From Rahnella aceris (lineage in GTDB: Bacteria; Pseudomonadota; Gammaproteobacteria; Enterobacterales; Enterobacteriaceae): DNA of 64,000 nt. Position 1 is the first letter of the stretch. Every line of letters begins with the position of its first letter. The stretch spans positions 1 through 64,000 of the forward strand of contig NZ_JAADJV010000003.1 in assembly GCF_011684115.1 (NCBI RefSeq). The letters run 5' to 3'. The translations under genes and the position numbers were made by a program. The notes beneath the pieces are model-generated. The model did not search any database. It was not told the origin of the DNA and saw only the letters and a program-made list of their open reading frames with translations. This document shows positions 1-9,387 of this stretch, piece by piece.

Positions 1-2
1 AT

Positions 3-767
3 TTTCTAAATAAAACAGCCCTGTTGCTGCCGACAGTATTTTTGCTTTCCGCCTGTTATGGCAAAACAGATCAGACGCTGTCACCGCCGGAAAATGCCCG
101 GCGAGTAACCATAGCCGTCAGGGTTCCTGAGGGCATTACACTGTTGCCATTGCAAATGCTTTACCGTTCTGAACGGTGCAAGACTAAAAGCTATAACTCG
201 AGTAATGAAGCCTATGAAATTCGCGGATATAACGGTTTTATGCAGGCATTCAACCCGCAGGCAAACAGTGACATTAGACAGCAACGGATTGCCATTGATG
301 GCGGCGGGCCATGCCAGTGGCGGCTTAATTCCATTAAAGTCAGTTTTAAGATTGCTGATGGCAATCCTCTCGTTAAAGGAAAAGAGGTTTTCGCTACTAA
401 TTATATCTTCGATTTTGATGATTATGGATTCAGTGATGGTTACGGCACCGGAAGGGCAATGGAAGCCAGCGGGGATATTATTTTAAAGACAGATTTTTTC
501 CCAATGGTTACTTATCACATTGATAATACTACTAGCTTGAAATTTTTTGGTGGAGATACTGGATTTAAACAATGGAGACGCAGATATAAACTTTTTAATA
601 CACATCGGATACTTGTTGCACCGAATATTCATTTAACAAAAGTTGTTACACTCATTCCGCCTGAACAAAAAGAGGATAGAGATTTTTCAGCGATTTATCC
701 TGATGGGAGTACCGAAAAAATTCCGTATATTTATCCTAATTACGAAAAACTGCTACCCATGAAATAA
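3..767 (+). CDS. Lipoprotein of unknown function (5' end cut by window)
   Basis: The frame is open to the left edge, so the true start lies outside. The visible N-terminus is a hydrophobic stretch ending in a lipobox (LLSAC, Cys about residue 10 of the TTG at 24), so the mature protein should be a lipid-anchored envelope protein of about 235 residues. The body has two Cys (SERC, GPCQW) that could pair, and many aromatic and Gly residues typical of a beta-rich periplasmic domain. I do not recognise the family. Similar small lipoproteins often lie near type VI secretion cargo, and such cargo occurs elsewhere in this window, but no partner is visible here. A terminator follows at 824. Confidence 0.75.
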   Translation, partial: FLNKTALLLPTVFLLSACYGKTDQTLSPPENARRVTIAVRVPEGITLLPLQMLYRSERCKTKSYNSSNEAYEIRGYNGFMQAFNPQANSDIRQQRIAIDGGGPCQWRLNSIKVSFKIADGNPLVKGKEVFATNYIFDFDDYGFSDGYGTGRAMEASGDIILKTDFFPMVTYHIDNTTSLKFFGGDTGFKQWRRRYKLFNTHRILVAPNIHLTKVVTLIPPEQKEDRDFSAIYPDGSTEKIPYIYPNYEKLLPMK

Positions 768-823
768 CGAAGTCATTATGAAGTTACCTTCAGGGAGGAA
801 AAAGTTGAATTCTCAGTGTAAAT

Positions 824-858
824 AAAGCCCCGCGGGTCTGCACCGGCGGGGCTTTGTC
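824..858. terminator. Rho-independent terminator after the lipoprotein gene
   Basis: A perfect 10-bp stem (AAAGCCCCGC at 824-833 with GCGGGGCTTT at 846-855) encloses a 12-nt loop. It lies between the plus-strand lipoprotein gene and the minus-strand hipA remnant, so it probably ends transcription from both sides. Confidence 0.8.
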
Positions 859-874
859 GCGCGGTGCTGATATC

Positions 875-1307
875 TTAAACCTGCGCCTCCAGCCTCACCC
901 GCTGCTGTTCCATCCCGGTAAAAATAGCGTCTGCCAGTTCAGGAGGAAACGAAGCAGGGAGCTGCCTTGCGACATTTTCAATAACGACCGGTACGAGCTC
1001 GATGAGCTCATCGATCATGGTTTCTATTTGCCGTTTACCTAACCCGCTCTGCTCGCCCTGCTTAATCCAATGCCTGCGCAGGATCTTGCTGATCAGGTAA
1101 TAAATTATCAAAATAATCGCGAACCACATTGCCGCGATGCACCTGATTACCCGGCGTAAACGGCAGGGAAAGCGACAAAGGTCGCCCTTGTGGGTCCTCT
1201 GTCCATTCGGGCGAGTACTGTAAACGATCCTCGCCTTTTTGCTTATCCCAGTACCCCACAGGAATACCGTTCATCCATATCGCTAAACGCTGCTGCGCAC
1301 GACGCAT
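875..1307 (-). pseudogene. hipA: hipA remnant: N- and C-terminal ends joined by an internal deletion
   Basis: The first 72 codons from 1307 match the HipA N-terminal subdomain (WMNGIPVGYW, then RPLSLSLPF and YFDNLLPD). After about 1092 this frame loses homology and stops. A second frame, read down to 875, carries the HipA C-terminus (SGLGKRQIETMIDELIELVP, then QLPASFPPE). Intact HipA is about 440 residues; about 300 residues holding the kinase core are missing and the two ends are out of frame. HipA phosphorylates glutamyl-tRNA synthetase, and this remnant cannot. It begins 5 nt after the hipB stop, the normal hipBA order. Confidence 0.85.
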
Positions 1308-1311
1308 ATCA

Positions 1312-1608
1312 TCACCATTGTTCCTTTCTGGCGGGCGTACTTAAATAATCCGGCTTGATTTCCTCCATAGAGGGTTTTTCAGGATCGGATTGTGAGGAAA
1401 ACACCATCTCAATGCCCAACACATTAAATACCCGAAACAGCCGGTCAAGGCTGGCAGTAGCAGGGTTTGCCTCCAGTCGGGCATATGTCTGCTGGGTCAC
1501 GCCCAGTTTTTCTGACACATCCTTTTGCGTCAGACCTTTTTCCTTACGGAACCCCACCAGTAACGGACGGAGCTGGTTAAGTGTTTTTAACGGATAGACT
1601 GTATTCAT
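1312..1608 (-). CDS. hipB: HipB-type antitoxin, HTH (Xre/Cro) regulator
   Basis: 98 residues starting at MNTVYPLK; a longer reading from 1689 would run through the operators, so 1608 is preferred. A Cro/C1-type helix-turn-helix covers about residues 20-70 (GLTQKDVSEKLGVTQQTYARLE). The C-terminal tail is longer than in E. coli HipB (88 residues). HipB normally neutralises HipA and represses the operon as a dimer. The toxin is destroyed here, but the antitoxin frame and its operators are intact, so it can persist as a stand-alone repressor or as an antidote to a related HipA elsewhere. Confidence 0.85.
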   Translation of the reverse strand: MNTVYPLKTLNQLRPLLVGFRKEKGLTQKDVSEKLGVTQQTYARLEANPATASLDRLFRVFNVLGIEMVFSSQSDPEKPSMEEIKPDYLSTPARKEQW

Positions 1609-1636
1609 TATTTTGGCTCTGGTATCGCGGTTCTTA

Positions 1637-1736
1637 TACAGATTATAGGCTGTATTCAGCACATTACACCCTAAAGGCTGTAAAAACAAAATACAGCCTG
1701 CAAGCTGTTAAAGATAAATACAGTTTATAAGCTGTA
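1637..1736. promoter_or_regulatory. Three hipB operator repeats, TACAG-N8-CTGTA
   Basis: Three dyads of the form TACAG-N8-CTGTA lie upstream of hipB: 1637-1654 (perfect), 1692-1709 (last base changed) and 1719-1736 (perfect). E. coli HipB operators have the same geometry (TATCC-N8-GGATA) with different half-sites. Position and spacing support autoregulation by HipB. Confidence 0.75.
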
Positions 1737-1795
1737 ATTTGCCCACTACTGCCCCCTCATGCTCAAATACCGGTTTCACGCCCGGATGAAACCTC

Positions 1796-2506
1796 ATGAA
1801 AAAAAGCGAATTTATCGCTCAGGATTTACTGAGCAAGATTTATCAGAACAGCGGATCGCTGCCGGAGAAGTTACCGCCGGAGCGCCAGTTAGCGGAAGAA
1901 TACGGGGTTTCGCGCTTTACCGTGCGCAAGGCGCTGGAAAAACTGGTGAGCATCGGGGCGGTGCGCATTGTGCAGGGCTCGGGAATTTACATTAACCCCG
2001 GCGTGAGCAGTAATCCGCTGGTGTACAACTCGATCACCGAAAAGAAATTCGCCGAAATCAGCTTTAAAATGCTGGAGCTGCACAAGCGGCGGCCGGATAA
2101 AGAAGAGCAGCAGGTTTTCGATCTGAATGTGGATGATTTTATCTGGGCATTCATCCGTTTGCGGCGTATCAGCCAGCGCAACGTACAGATTGAATACTCC
2201 CGTATGCCTGCCCGTGAATTTGGTGATCTGAATCAGAAGACCATCGAACATTCCATTCAGCAATATGTTCTGAGCAAGGGCTATGCGATTTCACATTCCC
2301 TCACCCGCTATCAGGCGGTGACAGTCAATAAAGAACAGGCGCACATCCTGGGATGTAAAAAAGGCATTGCCGCCATGCACATTACCAACAGAGGCATTTT
2401 GCAGGGCGGCAAAGTTTATGCGTTCAGCGACATTATCGACATCGATTATTCCTGTACCTACATCATCCCGTTTAATCAGGACAATCTGGCTTTCCGCCAG
2501 AAGTAA
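1796..2506 (+). CDS. GntR/HutC-family transcriptional regulator (UTRA domain)
   Basis: 236 residues. An N-terminal winged helix-turn-helix (PPERQLAEEYGVSRFTVRKA, about residues 25-50) is followed by a UTRA ligand-binding domain (about 85-230, ending in SDIIDIDYSCTYIIPF). The UTRA class senses sugars or sugar phosphates. It runs toward a convergent enolase-family gene (11 nt between stops). That gene and a PTS transporter share a divergent promoter region at 3717-4025 that probably holds its targets. The ATG at 1796 is chosen because it places the wHTH at the normal distance from the start. Confidence 0.85.
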   Translation: MKKSEFIAQDLLSKIYQNSGSLPEKLPPERQLAEEYGVSRFTVRKALEKLVSIGAVRIVQGSGIYINPGVSSNPLVYNSITEKKFAEISFKMLELHKRRPDKEEQQVFDLNVDDFIWAFIRLRRISQRNVQIEYSRMPAREFGDLNQKTIEHSIQQYVLSKGYAISHSLTRYQAVTVNKEQAHILGCKKGIAAMHITNRGILQGGKVYAFSDIIDIDYSCTYIIPFNQDNLAFRQK

Positions 2507-2516
2507 CACCCTGTTG

Positions 2517-3716
2517 TCAGGGCGTGTGGATCACGCCGTCCGGCAGGCGGCTTTGCGTCCATTCATGCGGACGGTACACCACCGGAAATTCAGCCGCAGC
2601 CTGGCTGTTAAAGCCCACACCAATGCCCGCTTCTTCTCCCGGATAGAAATACCCGTTCTCCGGTGCCCGTGCGCCCGGAAAGACCTGCTGCGTGTTAGCC
2701 GGATACGCGACAAATTCCTGAATTGCCGCATTATGCAGATGAATATTCAGATGCGTATTCACGGCTGCACCAATCGGCGTCATATCAGGCGGACAATGCC
2801 ACGCCAGTCGCACGCCAAAGCTCTGACAGAAATGCGCCAGTTTTAATGCCGGTGTGATACCGCCGATTTGCGAAACATGGCAGCGGATAAAGTCTATGCG
2901 GCGGTTAATAACCAGTTCTTTCCATTCCGCCGGATTATTAAATAATTCACCGGTCGCCAGCGGCACCGCAGTCTGGCTGCGGATTTGCGCCAGCCATTCG
3001 TTCTGGTCCGGCGGCAGAATATCTTCGATAAAGTAAGGCCGGTACTGCTCGACGGCTTTGGCGAACTGCACCGCCTGCTGCGGGAACAGCCGTTCGTGAA
3101 CGTCATGCAGAATGTGGAACTGATTGCCGTATTTTTCACGCAGCGCTTTGAACATCGCCAGCGTGTTGTCGATGTACTGATCCTGATCGTAATACGCACC
3201 CGCCGTCGGTTGGCGGGTGCTGTGGAAATCACGCGCATTACCGCCGTAAAAACCTAGCTGGCAGCGGATATGGCGGTAACCTTCAGCCAGCAAGCGATCC
3301 ACTTCACCGTACAATTCTTCCAGCGTTTCACCGGCCGCATGGCTGTACGCCGTGACGGCATCTTTCGATTTACCGCCAAACAGATGATACAGCGGCATAT
3401 CTGCCAGCTTGCCTTTGATATCCCACAGCGCCATATCAATGCCCGCAATGGCGTTATTGATCACAGGTCCGTTACGCCAGTAAGCGTTCACCATCATCAT
3501 CTGCCACAAATCTTCGATGTGATTGGCATCGCGGCCGATCAAAAGCGGTTTGAGATATTCATCCACCATCAGTTTGACCGCCAGCGGGCGCTGCTGGAAT
3601 GTCGCGCAGCCCAGACCGAAAATACCACGATCAGTTTCAATTCTGACCACCACTAAATTATGACGATCAGGGCGCGTTATCTGACATTCGATATGAGTAA
3701 TCAGCACAGGCTGCAT
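2517..3716 (-). CDS. Enolase-superfamily sugar-acid dehydratase (ManD/RspA family)
   Basis: 399 residues, normal for the D-mannonate/D-gluconate dehydratase (ManD/RspA) group, about 400. The N-terminal capping domain covers about 1-120. The barrel domain shows family landmarks: [22 protein letters not shown] (metal ligand region), [26 protein letters not shown] and [11 protein letters not shown]. The predicted reaction is dehydration of a hexonate such as D-mannonate or D-gluconate to 2-keto-3-deoxygluconate; many family members have low activity or other substrates, so the substrate is not fixed by sequence. It is divergent from the PTS EIIBC gene and convergent with the GntR gene. Confidence 0.8.
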   Translation of the reverse strand: MQPVLITHIECQITRPDRHNLVVVRIETDRGIFGLGCATFQQRPLAVKLMVDEYLKPLLIGRDANHIEDLWQMMMVNAYWRNGPVINNAIAGIDMALWDIKGKLADMPLYHLFGGKSKDAVTAYSHAAGETLEELYGEVDRLLAEGYRHIRCQLGFYGGNARDFHSTRQPTAGAYYDQDQYIDNTLAMFKALREKYGNQFHILHDVHERLFPQQAVQFAKAVEQYRPYFIEDILPPDQNEWLAQIRSQTAVPLATGELFNNPAEWKELVINRRIDFIRCHVSQIGGITPALKLAHFCQSFGVRLAWHCPPDMTPIGAAVNTHLNIHLHNAAIQEFVAYPANTQQVFPGARAPENGYFYPGEEAGIGVGFNSQAAAEFPVVYRPHEWTQSRLPDGVIHTP

Positions 3717-3865
3717 GATAAATCCTTAATAAAGACCGTAATTCCTTTTCACAAAAAGGCGGCGGGAATATTCGTATAGAGGTTATTTCAACGTATTTTT
3801 ATACTGCTTGTAAACCTAAAATTCAGGCTTTTATTTTGGTTTGAAAGCATGGCTGAATATCGCCA

Positions 3866-3954
3866 AAAAACAGACCAATTTAACCATGATGCACTAAACC
3901 AGCACCGATCAGTGAAGTTCTGTGACGGGGATCCTGTTTTATTGGTTTGTTTTT
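3866..3954. promoter_or_regulatory. Divergent promoter region with a long-spaced inverted repeat
   Basis: The 309-nt region between the dehydratase and PTS genes holds AAAAACAGACCAAT (3866-3879) and its inverted partner ATTGGTTTGTTTTT (3941-3954), 13 of 14 positions matching. A further TTGGTTTG is at 3836. These are plausible operators for the adjacent GntR regulator, possibly by looping. This is inference from repeat structure and position. Confidence 0.4.
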
Positions 3955-4025
3955 AAAAATATCCCTCATTACACTCCTCTTCACTCAAATAAAGAATAAT
4001 TGATTTTTTCGTCGCGGGGTTCAGG

Positions 4026-5441
4026 GTGAATACAGAAATAATGCTCTCGGTAATTAAACTGGTGGGCGGTGCGGGAAATATTAATAAAGTCTGGCACTGC
4101 ATGACCCGCCTGCGTTTTGATTTACGCGACGAAAATAAAGTGGCCTGGGATGAGATTAAAAATCTGCCCGGCGTGCTCGGCGCGCAAAGCCAGAGTGATC
4201 AGGTGCAAATCATCATCGGACCAAAGGTGAATGTCTGGTACGAGGCCATCGTGTCGCAACTGGATCCGGTGAGCGGCAACGCCGAAACACCAACAGGAAA
4301 TGTTTCCACAAAAGGAAGAAAAAGCCTGGTATCGATGTTCATGGATACTGTCTCCGGCGTGTTCGGCCCGATCGTTCCGGCCATTGCGGGCGCGGGGATG
4401 ATTAAAGGTTTACTGGCCGGACTGATTGCCCTGAAAGTCATATCGGCTAAAAGCGAAACCGTGATGATCATCGATTTGATCGCCAGCGGCGTATTTTACT
4501 TCCTGCCGTTTTTCCTCGCGGTTTCTGCGGCGAAGATCTTCAAAACCAATGAATATCTGGCCGCTGCCGTAGCCGCCTGCCTGATGTACCCGACACTGAT
4601 GGACGCGGCGAAAGCACTCGCCAGCCACACGGCCGGGGCACCGACAGCGTTGTATTTTATGGATGTGCTTCCGGTGTCTGTTTTCAACTATTCGGCAAGC
4701 GTCATTCCGGTAATTTTCTCGGTGCTGGCGCTGAGTTACATCCATCGCTGGGTCGATAAAATCATGCCGGATGTGCTGAAAACCGTCTTTACACCAACGC
4801 TGACACTGTTTATCGCGGCGCTGGTATCACTGACGCTGATTGGTCCGGCGGGGATTTATCTCGGTAAGTTGCTGGCGTTTGGCATCCAGGGATTGTTCGA
4901 TGTATCGGCGGTGTTTGCGGGCTTTATTGTCGGCGCGATCCGCCCGGTGGCGATCCTCACCGGCATGCATCACGCCATGACGCCAATTGCGTTGCAGAAC
5001 TTTACTGATCAGGGCTGGGACATGCTGATGCCGATGATGTTTATGGCCAACATGGCGATTGCCGGATCCACCTTTGCGATTTATTTCCACGTTAAAACCC
5101 GTGAACAAAAATCCGTGGTGCTCTCTGCGGCGATTTCCGGCTTGCTGGGGATCACCGAACCGGCATTATTCGGCGTGCTGACGCGCTACAAAAAAGCCTT
5201 TATCGCCACCACCATCAGCAGTTCCGTGGCGTCGGCATTTATCGCGTTCTTCGGAGTGCGTTTGTACGGCTATATTCTGTCGAGCATTTTCAGCCTGCCC
5301 GCTTACATCGGTCCCTATTTCATTTACATTCTGATGGGCGTAGTGCTGTCACTGGGGCTGTCGTTTACGCTGACCTACCTGATGGTCGTCAAAAACAAAG
5401 GCACCGAACAATCGGTGCCTTTGGTGAATCAAACGCGCTGA
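4026..5441 (+). CDS. PTS EIIBC, glucose/sucrose/beta-glucoside superfamily
   Basis: 471 residues with a GTG start. The N-terminal EIIB domain (about 1-80) carries the phospho-acceptor Cys25 in HCMTRLRF. An EIIC domain follows (about 100-460) with about ten membrane segments and the sugar-site signature GITEPALFGV. No EIIA domain is present, so phosphate must come from an EIIA encoded elsewhere, as with ScrA or MurP. It imports and phosphorylates a sugar. The sugar is unknown; the neighbouring hexonate dehydratase would not be expected to use a phosphorylated product directly, so the module's logic is unusual. Confidence 0.85.
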   Translation: MNTEIMLSVIKLVGGAGNINKVWHCMTRLRFDLRDENKVAWDEIKNLPGVLGAQSQSDQVQIIIGPKVNVWYEAIVSQLDPVSGNAETPTGNVSTKGRKSLVSMFMDTVSGVFGPIVPAIAGAGMIKGLLAGLIALKVISAKSETVMIIDLIASGVFYFLPFFLAVSAAKIFKTNEYLAAAVAACLMYPTLMDAAKALASHTAGAPTALYFMDVLPVSVFNYSASVIPVIFSVLALSYIHRWVDKIMPDVLKTVFTPTLTLFIAALVSLTLIGPAGIYLGKLLAFGIQGLFDVSAVFAGFIVGAIRPVAILTGMHHAMTPIALQNFTDQGWDMLMPMMFMANMAIAGSTFAIYFHVKTREQKSVVLSAAISGLLGITEPALFGVLTRYKKAFIATTISSSVASAFIAFFGVRLYGYILSSIFSLPAYIGPYFIYILMGVVLSLGLSFTLTYLMVVKNKGTEQSVPLVNQTR

Positions 5442-5447
5442 GATTTA

Positions 5448-6320
5448 TCAGGCCGCTGTCTTTGAATGCGTAAGCTCAGACAGCGGTGCATTCTGAATAA
5501 GATTGGTCAGACGCCCGATATTTTCGATTTCCACTTCAATCTTGTCATTCTCATGCAGGAACAACGGCGGTACGCGGGTTTTACCCACACCGCCCGGTGA
5601 ACCGGTCATGATCACATCGCCCGGAGAAAGCTGGGTGAAGGTGCTGATGTAGGCAATCATCTGCGGAATGGTGTGCACCATATTGGCTGTGGTGTCGTCC
5701 TGCACCAGCCGGTCATTCAGCCAGGTTTTGATACTCAGATTTTGCGGGTCGCCGACTTCATCCGGCGTCACCATCCACGGGCCAAATGCGCCTGTCGATG
5801 GCCAGTTTTTACCTGCGGTATACCATTTATGCTGCCAGTCGCGTACTGAGCCATCCATGTAGCAGCTGTAACCGGCGACAAAATCGAGTGCGTTTTCTGC
5901 TGAAATATTGCGGCCCGTGCGGCCGATAATAATCGCCAGTTCGCCTTCATAATCAAACTGCTCAGAAGAAGCCGGTTTAATGATGGTGCCGTTGTGACCG
6001 ACCTGCGAATCCGCGAAGCGGACAAACAATGTCGGCGCGTCGCTGGTTTCATTAAATTCTTTGCGTTTTTCCGCGTAGTTCATGCCCACGCCGAAAATTT
6101 TGCCCGGCCTGTCGATAACCGGCAGGAAACTGATGTCATTCAGTTGAAGATCCGCAGGGGACTCAACATAGCGTTGCAGTTCTGCAAGTGAATGGCGTGC
6201 CATGAATTCGTTAATATCGCGGCATCCTGAGTGACTGCCGACGTCGACAATCCCCTCTTTTTGGTAGATACCGAAGCTTTTGGTGTGGTCTTTATTGATG
6301 GTGAAATTAACAATTTTCAT
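5448..6320 (-). CDS. Fumarylacetoacetate hydrolase-family protein
   Basis: 290 residues. The FAH fold covers about 70-280 with metal ligands in FDYEGELAIIIGR and YSCYMDGSVRDWQ, and the closing motif GDVIMTGSPGGVG. Members hydrolyse or decarboxylate acylpyruvates, 2-keto-3-deoxy sugar acids or catechol-pathway products. With a hexonate dehydratase nearby, a 2,4-diketo-3-deoxy acid substrate (as for 2,4-diketo-3-deoxy-L-fuconate hydrolase) is a reasonable guess, not shown by sequence. It is divergent from the LysR gene at 6479 and converges with the PTS gene (6 nt apart). Confidence 0.8.
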   Translation of the reverse strand: MKIVNFTINKDHTKSFGIYQKEGIVDVGSHSGCRDINEFMARHSLAELQRYVESPADLQLNDISFLPVIDRPGKIFGVGMNYAEKRKEFNETSDAPTLFVRFADSQVGHNGTIIKPASSEQFDYEGELAIIIGRTGRNISAENALDFVAGYSCYMDGSVRDWQHKWYTAGKNWPSTGAFGPWMVTPDEVGDPQNLSIKTWLNDRLVQDDTTANMVHTIPQMIAYISTFTQLSPGDVIMTGSPGGVGKTRVPPLFLHENDKIEVEIENIGRLTNLIQNAPLSELTHSKTAA

Positions 6321-6478
6321 AGATGCACTTAGATTCTTATTTTACTTAAAACAGGTAAATTCGCTGGCGTTCGTGTTGCGAAAACGGCGTGCCGGTCACA
6401 ACGTTGGCGTGATTATTGACCCTGCCTCTCATGCCTTCTACTATATTTTATTATCAAATTGATGAATTTCAGGAATCA

Positions 6479-7402
6479 ATGTTAAATAACAGAGACTTAG
6501 AGTATTTCGTGACGGCTGCGCAGATAATGAATTTGAGACTTGCGTCACAAAATTTAAATATAACTCAGCCTGCGCTTTCGAAATCCATCACCCGTTTAGA
6601 GAAAGAACTGAACATCAAACTGTTCAAACGGGCAGGTCGCGGGCTGGAACTGACCGAGGCGGGACGGGTGCTTTATCAGCGTGGTTTAGCGCTGCAAAGT
6701 TCCTATCTTGAGCTTGGGGAAATCATGAATGAACTGAGCAGCGGCGCGGGCGGTATCGTTCGCGTGGGTGTCTCAGGTTCTGCGACACAATTCTTACTGC
6801 CTGAAATCTGTAAAATGCTGCAATCGCAGGTGCCGAATATGAAACTGGAAATCCAGATCGGCATGAACGATGTGCTTTTTACGTTGCTGGAACGTCATGC
6901 GATCGATGTGATCATCGGTCCGCTGGTCAACTACGACAGCCCGGTGGTGCAGTTGCCGGTAACCGCCGACCGGGTGATCGTCGCCGCGTCACGCGATCAC
7001 CCGCTGGCCGGTAAACCCGCCAGCCTGCGTGAACTCAGCCGTTATGGCTGGATTTTACCGGCGAAAACCGTGTCGATGCGCCAGTGGCTGGATAAAATGT
7101 TCTATGAAAATCATTGCTCACCGCCAGACGTGAAAGTGGAAATCAGCTCACTGGCGTCGGTGCCGGGGCTGATTGCGAAAAGCGGATTGCTGAGCTTTTT
7201 GTCGGAGAATATTCTGGTCGAAGAAGAATTCCTTTCGCGGCTGATCCGTATCGATAACGACCAGTTAGTGATGGAACGCCGGGTCGGGATCACCTGGCTG
7301 GAAGGTGCGTTTCTTTCACCGGCCACACAGAAAGTGATCGACGTGACCAAAAGCGTTGGGCAAAAAATGCAGATGGAAGCCCGCCGGATCATGGAAGACT
7401 GA
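6479..7402 (+). CDS. LysR-family transcriptional regulator
   Basis: 307 residues from the ATG at 6479, preceded by AGGA. The start at 6416 would add 21 residues with no family match. The winged HTH is at about 1-60 (RDLEYFVTAAQIMNLRLASQ, then TQPALSKSITRLEKEL) and the LysR substrate domain at about 90-300. It is divergent from the FAH gene, its probable target. Its stop codon lies in the loop of a strong terminator hairpin. Confidence 0.85.
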   Translation: MLNNRDLEYFVTAAQIMNLRLASQNLNITQPALSKSITRLEKELNIKLFKRAGRGLELTEAGRVLYQRGLALQSSYLELGEIMNELSSGAGGIVRVGVSGSATQFLLPEICKMLQSQVPNMKLEIQIGMNDVLFTLLERHAIDVIIGPLVNYDSPVVQLPVTADRVIVAASRDHPLAGKPASLRELSRYGWILPAKTVSMRQWLDKMFYENHCSPPDVKVEISSLASVPGLIAKSGLLSFLSENILVEEEFLSRLIRIDNDQLVMERRVGITWLEGAFLSPATQKVIDVTKSVGQKMQMEARRIMED

Positions 7403-7421
7403 AATCCGGCGGGCTTGTTTT
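7379..7421. terminator. Terminator overlapping the end of the LysR gene
   Basis: A perfect 11-bp stem (GCCCGCCGGAT at 7379-7389, ATCCGGCGGGC at 7404-7414) is followed by TTGTTTTT. The left arm is inside the last codons of the LysR gene and the stop codon is in the loop. It separates the LysR gene from the convergent ABC operon. Confidence 0.85.
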
Positions 7422-8386
7422 TACACCAGATGGCAGGCCACGTAATGACCGCTTTCTACCTCACGCAGTAACGGAATTTCTTTATGACAACGGTCGGTTG
7501 CACACGGGCAGCGGGTATGGAAACGACAACCGGCAGGCGGTTTTGACGGATCCGGAATTTCACCACTGACCATCGCCACCGGCTCACTGTCCGGATCCAG
7601 CGTCGGCACCGCCGCCAGCAGCGCCTGCGTATACGGATGCAGGGGCTGACAGAACAACGCATCGCGGCTGGCCGTTTCCACTAACTGGCCGAGATACATC
7701 ACCGCCACGTCATCACACAGATGTTCCACCACGCCGAGATCGTGCGAGATAAACAGAAACGTCACGCCGTGATCGTCACGTAAATCCGCGAACAAATTAA
7801 TGATCTGTGCCTGAATCGACACGTCCAGCGCCGAAATGGGTTCGTCGGCAATAATGAAATCAGGTTGCAGGATCAGCGCGCGGGCGATGCCGATACGCTG
7901 GCGCTGACCGCCGGAAAACTCATGCGGGAAACGGTTGTAATGCAGCGGCGACAGCCCGCAGATCTTCATCACCTCCACCACTTTCCCGTGCAGTTGCGCC
8001 CGCGTACACAGCTTGTGTTCCAGCATCGCTTCACCGATAGCATCACCAATGCGGATGCGCGGGTTCAGCGAACTGTAAGGATCCTGAAAGACCAGCTGGA
8101 TTTTCGGGCGTAACGCTTTCAGTTGCTTAGGTTTCAGTCCGTGCAGGTCTTCGCCACGAAATTTTACGCTGCCCGCCGTTTTGTCATACAGCCCCAGCAA
8201 CGTGCGTCCGACGGTGGTTTTACCGCTGCCGGATTCACCGACCAGCCCAAAAATCGTGCCCTTGCGGATGTTAAAACTGACGCCATCCACGGCGCGCAAC
8301 TGCCCGGTTTCCTGCCCGAATACGCCATCACGGATCGGGAAATACTTTTTCAGGCCATCCACTTCAATCAGATATTCAGCACTCAT
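7421..8386 (-). CDS. Peptide-type ABC transporter ATPase (DppF/OppF-like)
   Basis: 321 residues. Walker A is GESGSGKTT (about 50), the signature is FSGGQRQRIGIARAL (about 160) and Walker B is FIIADEPISALD. The C-terminal oligopeptide-transporter extension has the Cys-rich motif CRFHTRCPCATDRC. It pairs with the preceding ATPase to power the importer. It is the last gene of a five-gene operon (binding protein, two permeases, two ATPases) and overlaps the upstream gene by 4 nt (ATGA), so the two are translationally coupled. Confidence 0.9.
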   Translation of the reverse strand: MSAEYLIEVDGLKKYFPIRDGVFGQETGQLRAVDGVSFNIRKGTIFGLVGESGSGKTTVGRTLLGLYDKTAGSVKFRGEDLHGLKPKQLKALRPKIQLVFQDPYSSLNPRIRIGDAIGEAMLEHKLCTRAQLHGKVVEVMKICGLSPLHYNRFPHEFSGGQRQRIGIARALILQPDFIIADEPISALDVSIQAQIINLFADLRDDHGVTFLFISHDLGVVEHLCDDVAVMYLGQLVETASRDALFCQPLHPYTQALLAAVPTLDPDSEPVAMVSGEIPDPSKPPAGCRFHTRCPCATDRCHKEIPLLREVESGHYVACHLV

Positions 8387-9387
8387 GGCTGTAACCCCCA
8401 GTTTTCCTTCTCACTGACCGCGTTCAGTCCGCTATAAAAACATGCGGCCTGCCGGAACTGACCTTCCAGCGGCGGAATGCCCTGGCGACATCTTTCCGTG
8501 GCGCGGGAACAGCGTTCGGTGAATGCGCAGTAAGGCGGCAGCGCGGCCAGATCCGGTACCTGACCGGGAATGGAATACAAGCGGCGGCGGCGTTCGCCCG
8601 GTGTCGGCCTCGAGGCAATAAGTCCCTGGGTATACGGATGTAGCGGATTGCGCAGCACATCGGCGGTCGCCCCCTGCTCGACAATTTTACCGGCGTACAT
8701 CACGACCACGTGGTCGGCCATCTGCGCGATCACGCCCAAATCATGAGTGATCAGCATCAGTGCCATATGATTTTGCTGCGCCTGTTCACGTAATAAACGC
8801 AGGATCTGCGCCTGTACGGTGACGTCCAGTGCAGTGGTGGGCTCGTCAGCAATCAGCAACTGCGGCTTACAGCTCAGCGCCATCGCAATCATGATGCGCT
8901 GTAACATACCGCCCGAAAGCTGATGCGGATAACTGGTCATCAGGCTTTCCGCACGCGCCAGCCCGACGTTGGTGATCATCTCCGTCGCATGTGCCCACGC
9001 CAGTTTCGGCGATTCACGGCGGTGGCGGATCAGCGGCTCGACAAGTTGCTCACCGAGGGTCAGCACCGGATTCAGCGCGGTCATGGGTTCCTGAAAAATC
9101 ATCGCCAGCTGGTTACCGCGCAAATCCGCCATTTGTGACGGCCGCAGTTTAAGCAGGTCACGCCCCTGAAACAGAATTTCACCGCCATCAATACGTGCGG
9201 CCTGTGGCGGTAACAGCCCCATCAGCGACATCGCCGTGACACTTTTCCCGCAGCCGGATTCCCCGACAATACCGACAGTTTGACCTGCCTGAACGTCAAA
9301 GGTGACATCCTGTACCGCGCGCACACGGCCCTGATCGCTGGAGAACGACAGCGAAAGCTGATTAAAACGGATCAACGGTTGTGTCAT
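8383..9387 (-). CDS. Peptide-type ABC transporter ATPase (DppD/OppD-like)
   Basis: 334 residues. Walker A is GESGCGKSV, the signature LSGGMLQRIMIAMAL and Walker B LLIADEPTTALD. The C-terminal extension has CAFTERCSRATERC. It is the first of the two ATPases. Its start overlaps the upstream permease stop by 4 nt. The family imports peptides, nickel or other small ligands; the substrate depends on the binding protein at 11342. Confidence 0.9.
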   Translation of the reverse strand: MTQPLIRFNQLSLSFSSDQGRVRAVQDVTFDVQAGQTVGIVGESGCGKSVTAMSLMGLLPPQAARIDGGEILFQGRDLLKLRPSQMADLRGNQLAMIFQEPMTALNPVLTLGEQLVEPLIRHRRESPKLAWAHATEMITNVGLARAESLMTSYPHQLSGGMLQRIMIAMALSCKPQLLIADEPTTALDVTVQAQILRLLREQAQQNHMALMLITHDLGVIAQMADHVVVMYAGKIVEQGATADVLRNPLHPYTQGLIASRPTPGERRRRLYSIPGQVPDLAALPPYCAFTERCSRATERCRQGIPPLEGQFRQAACFYSGLNAVSEKENWGLQP

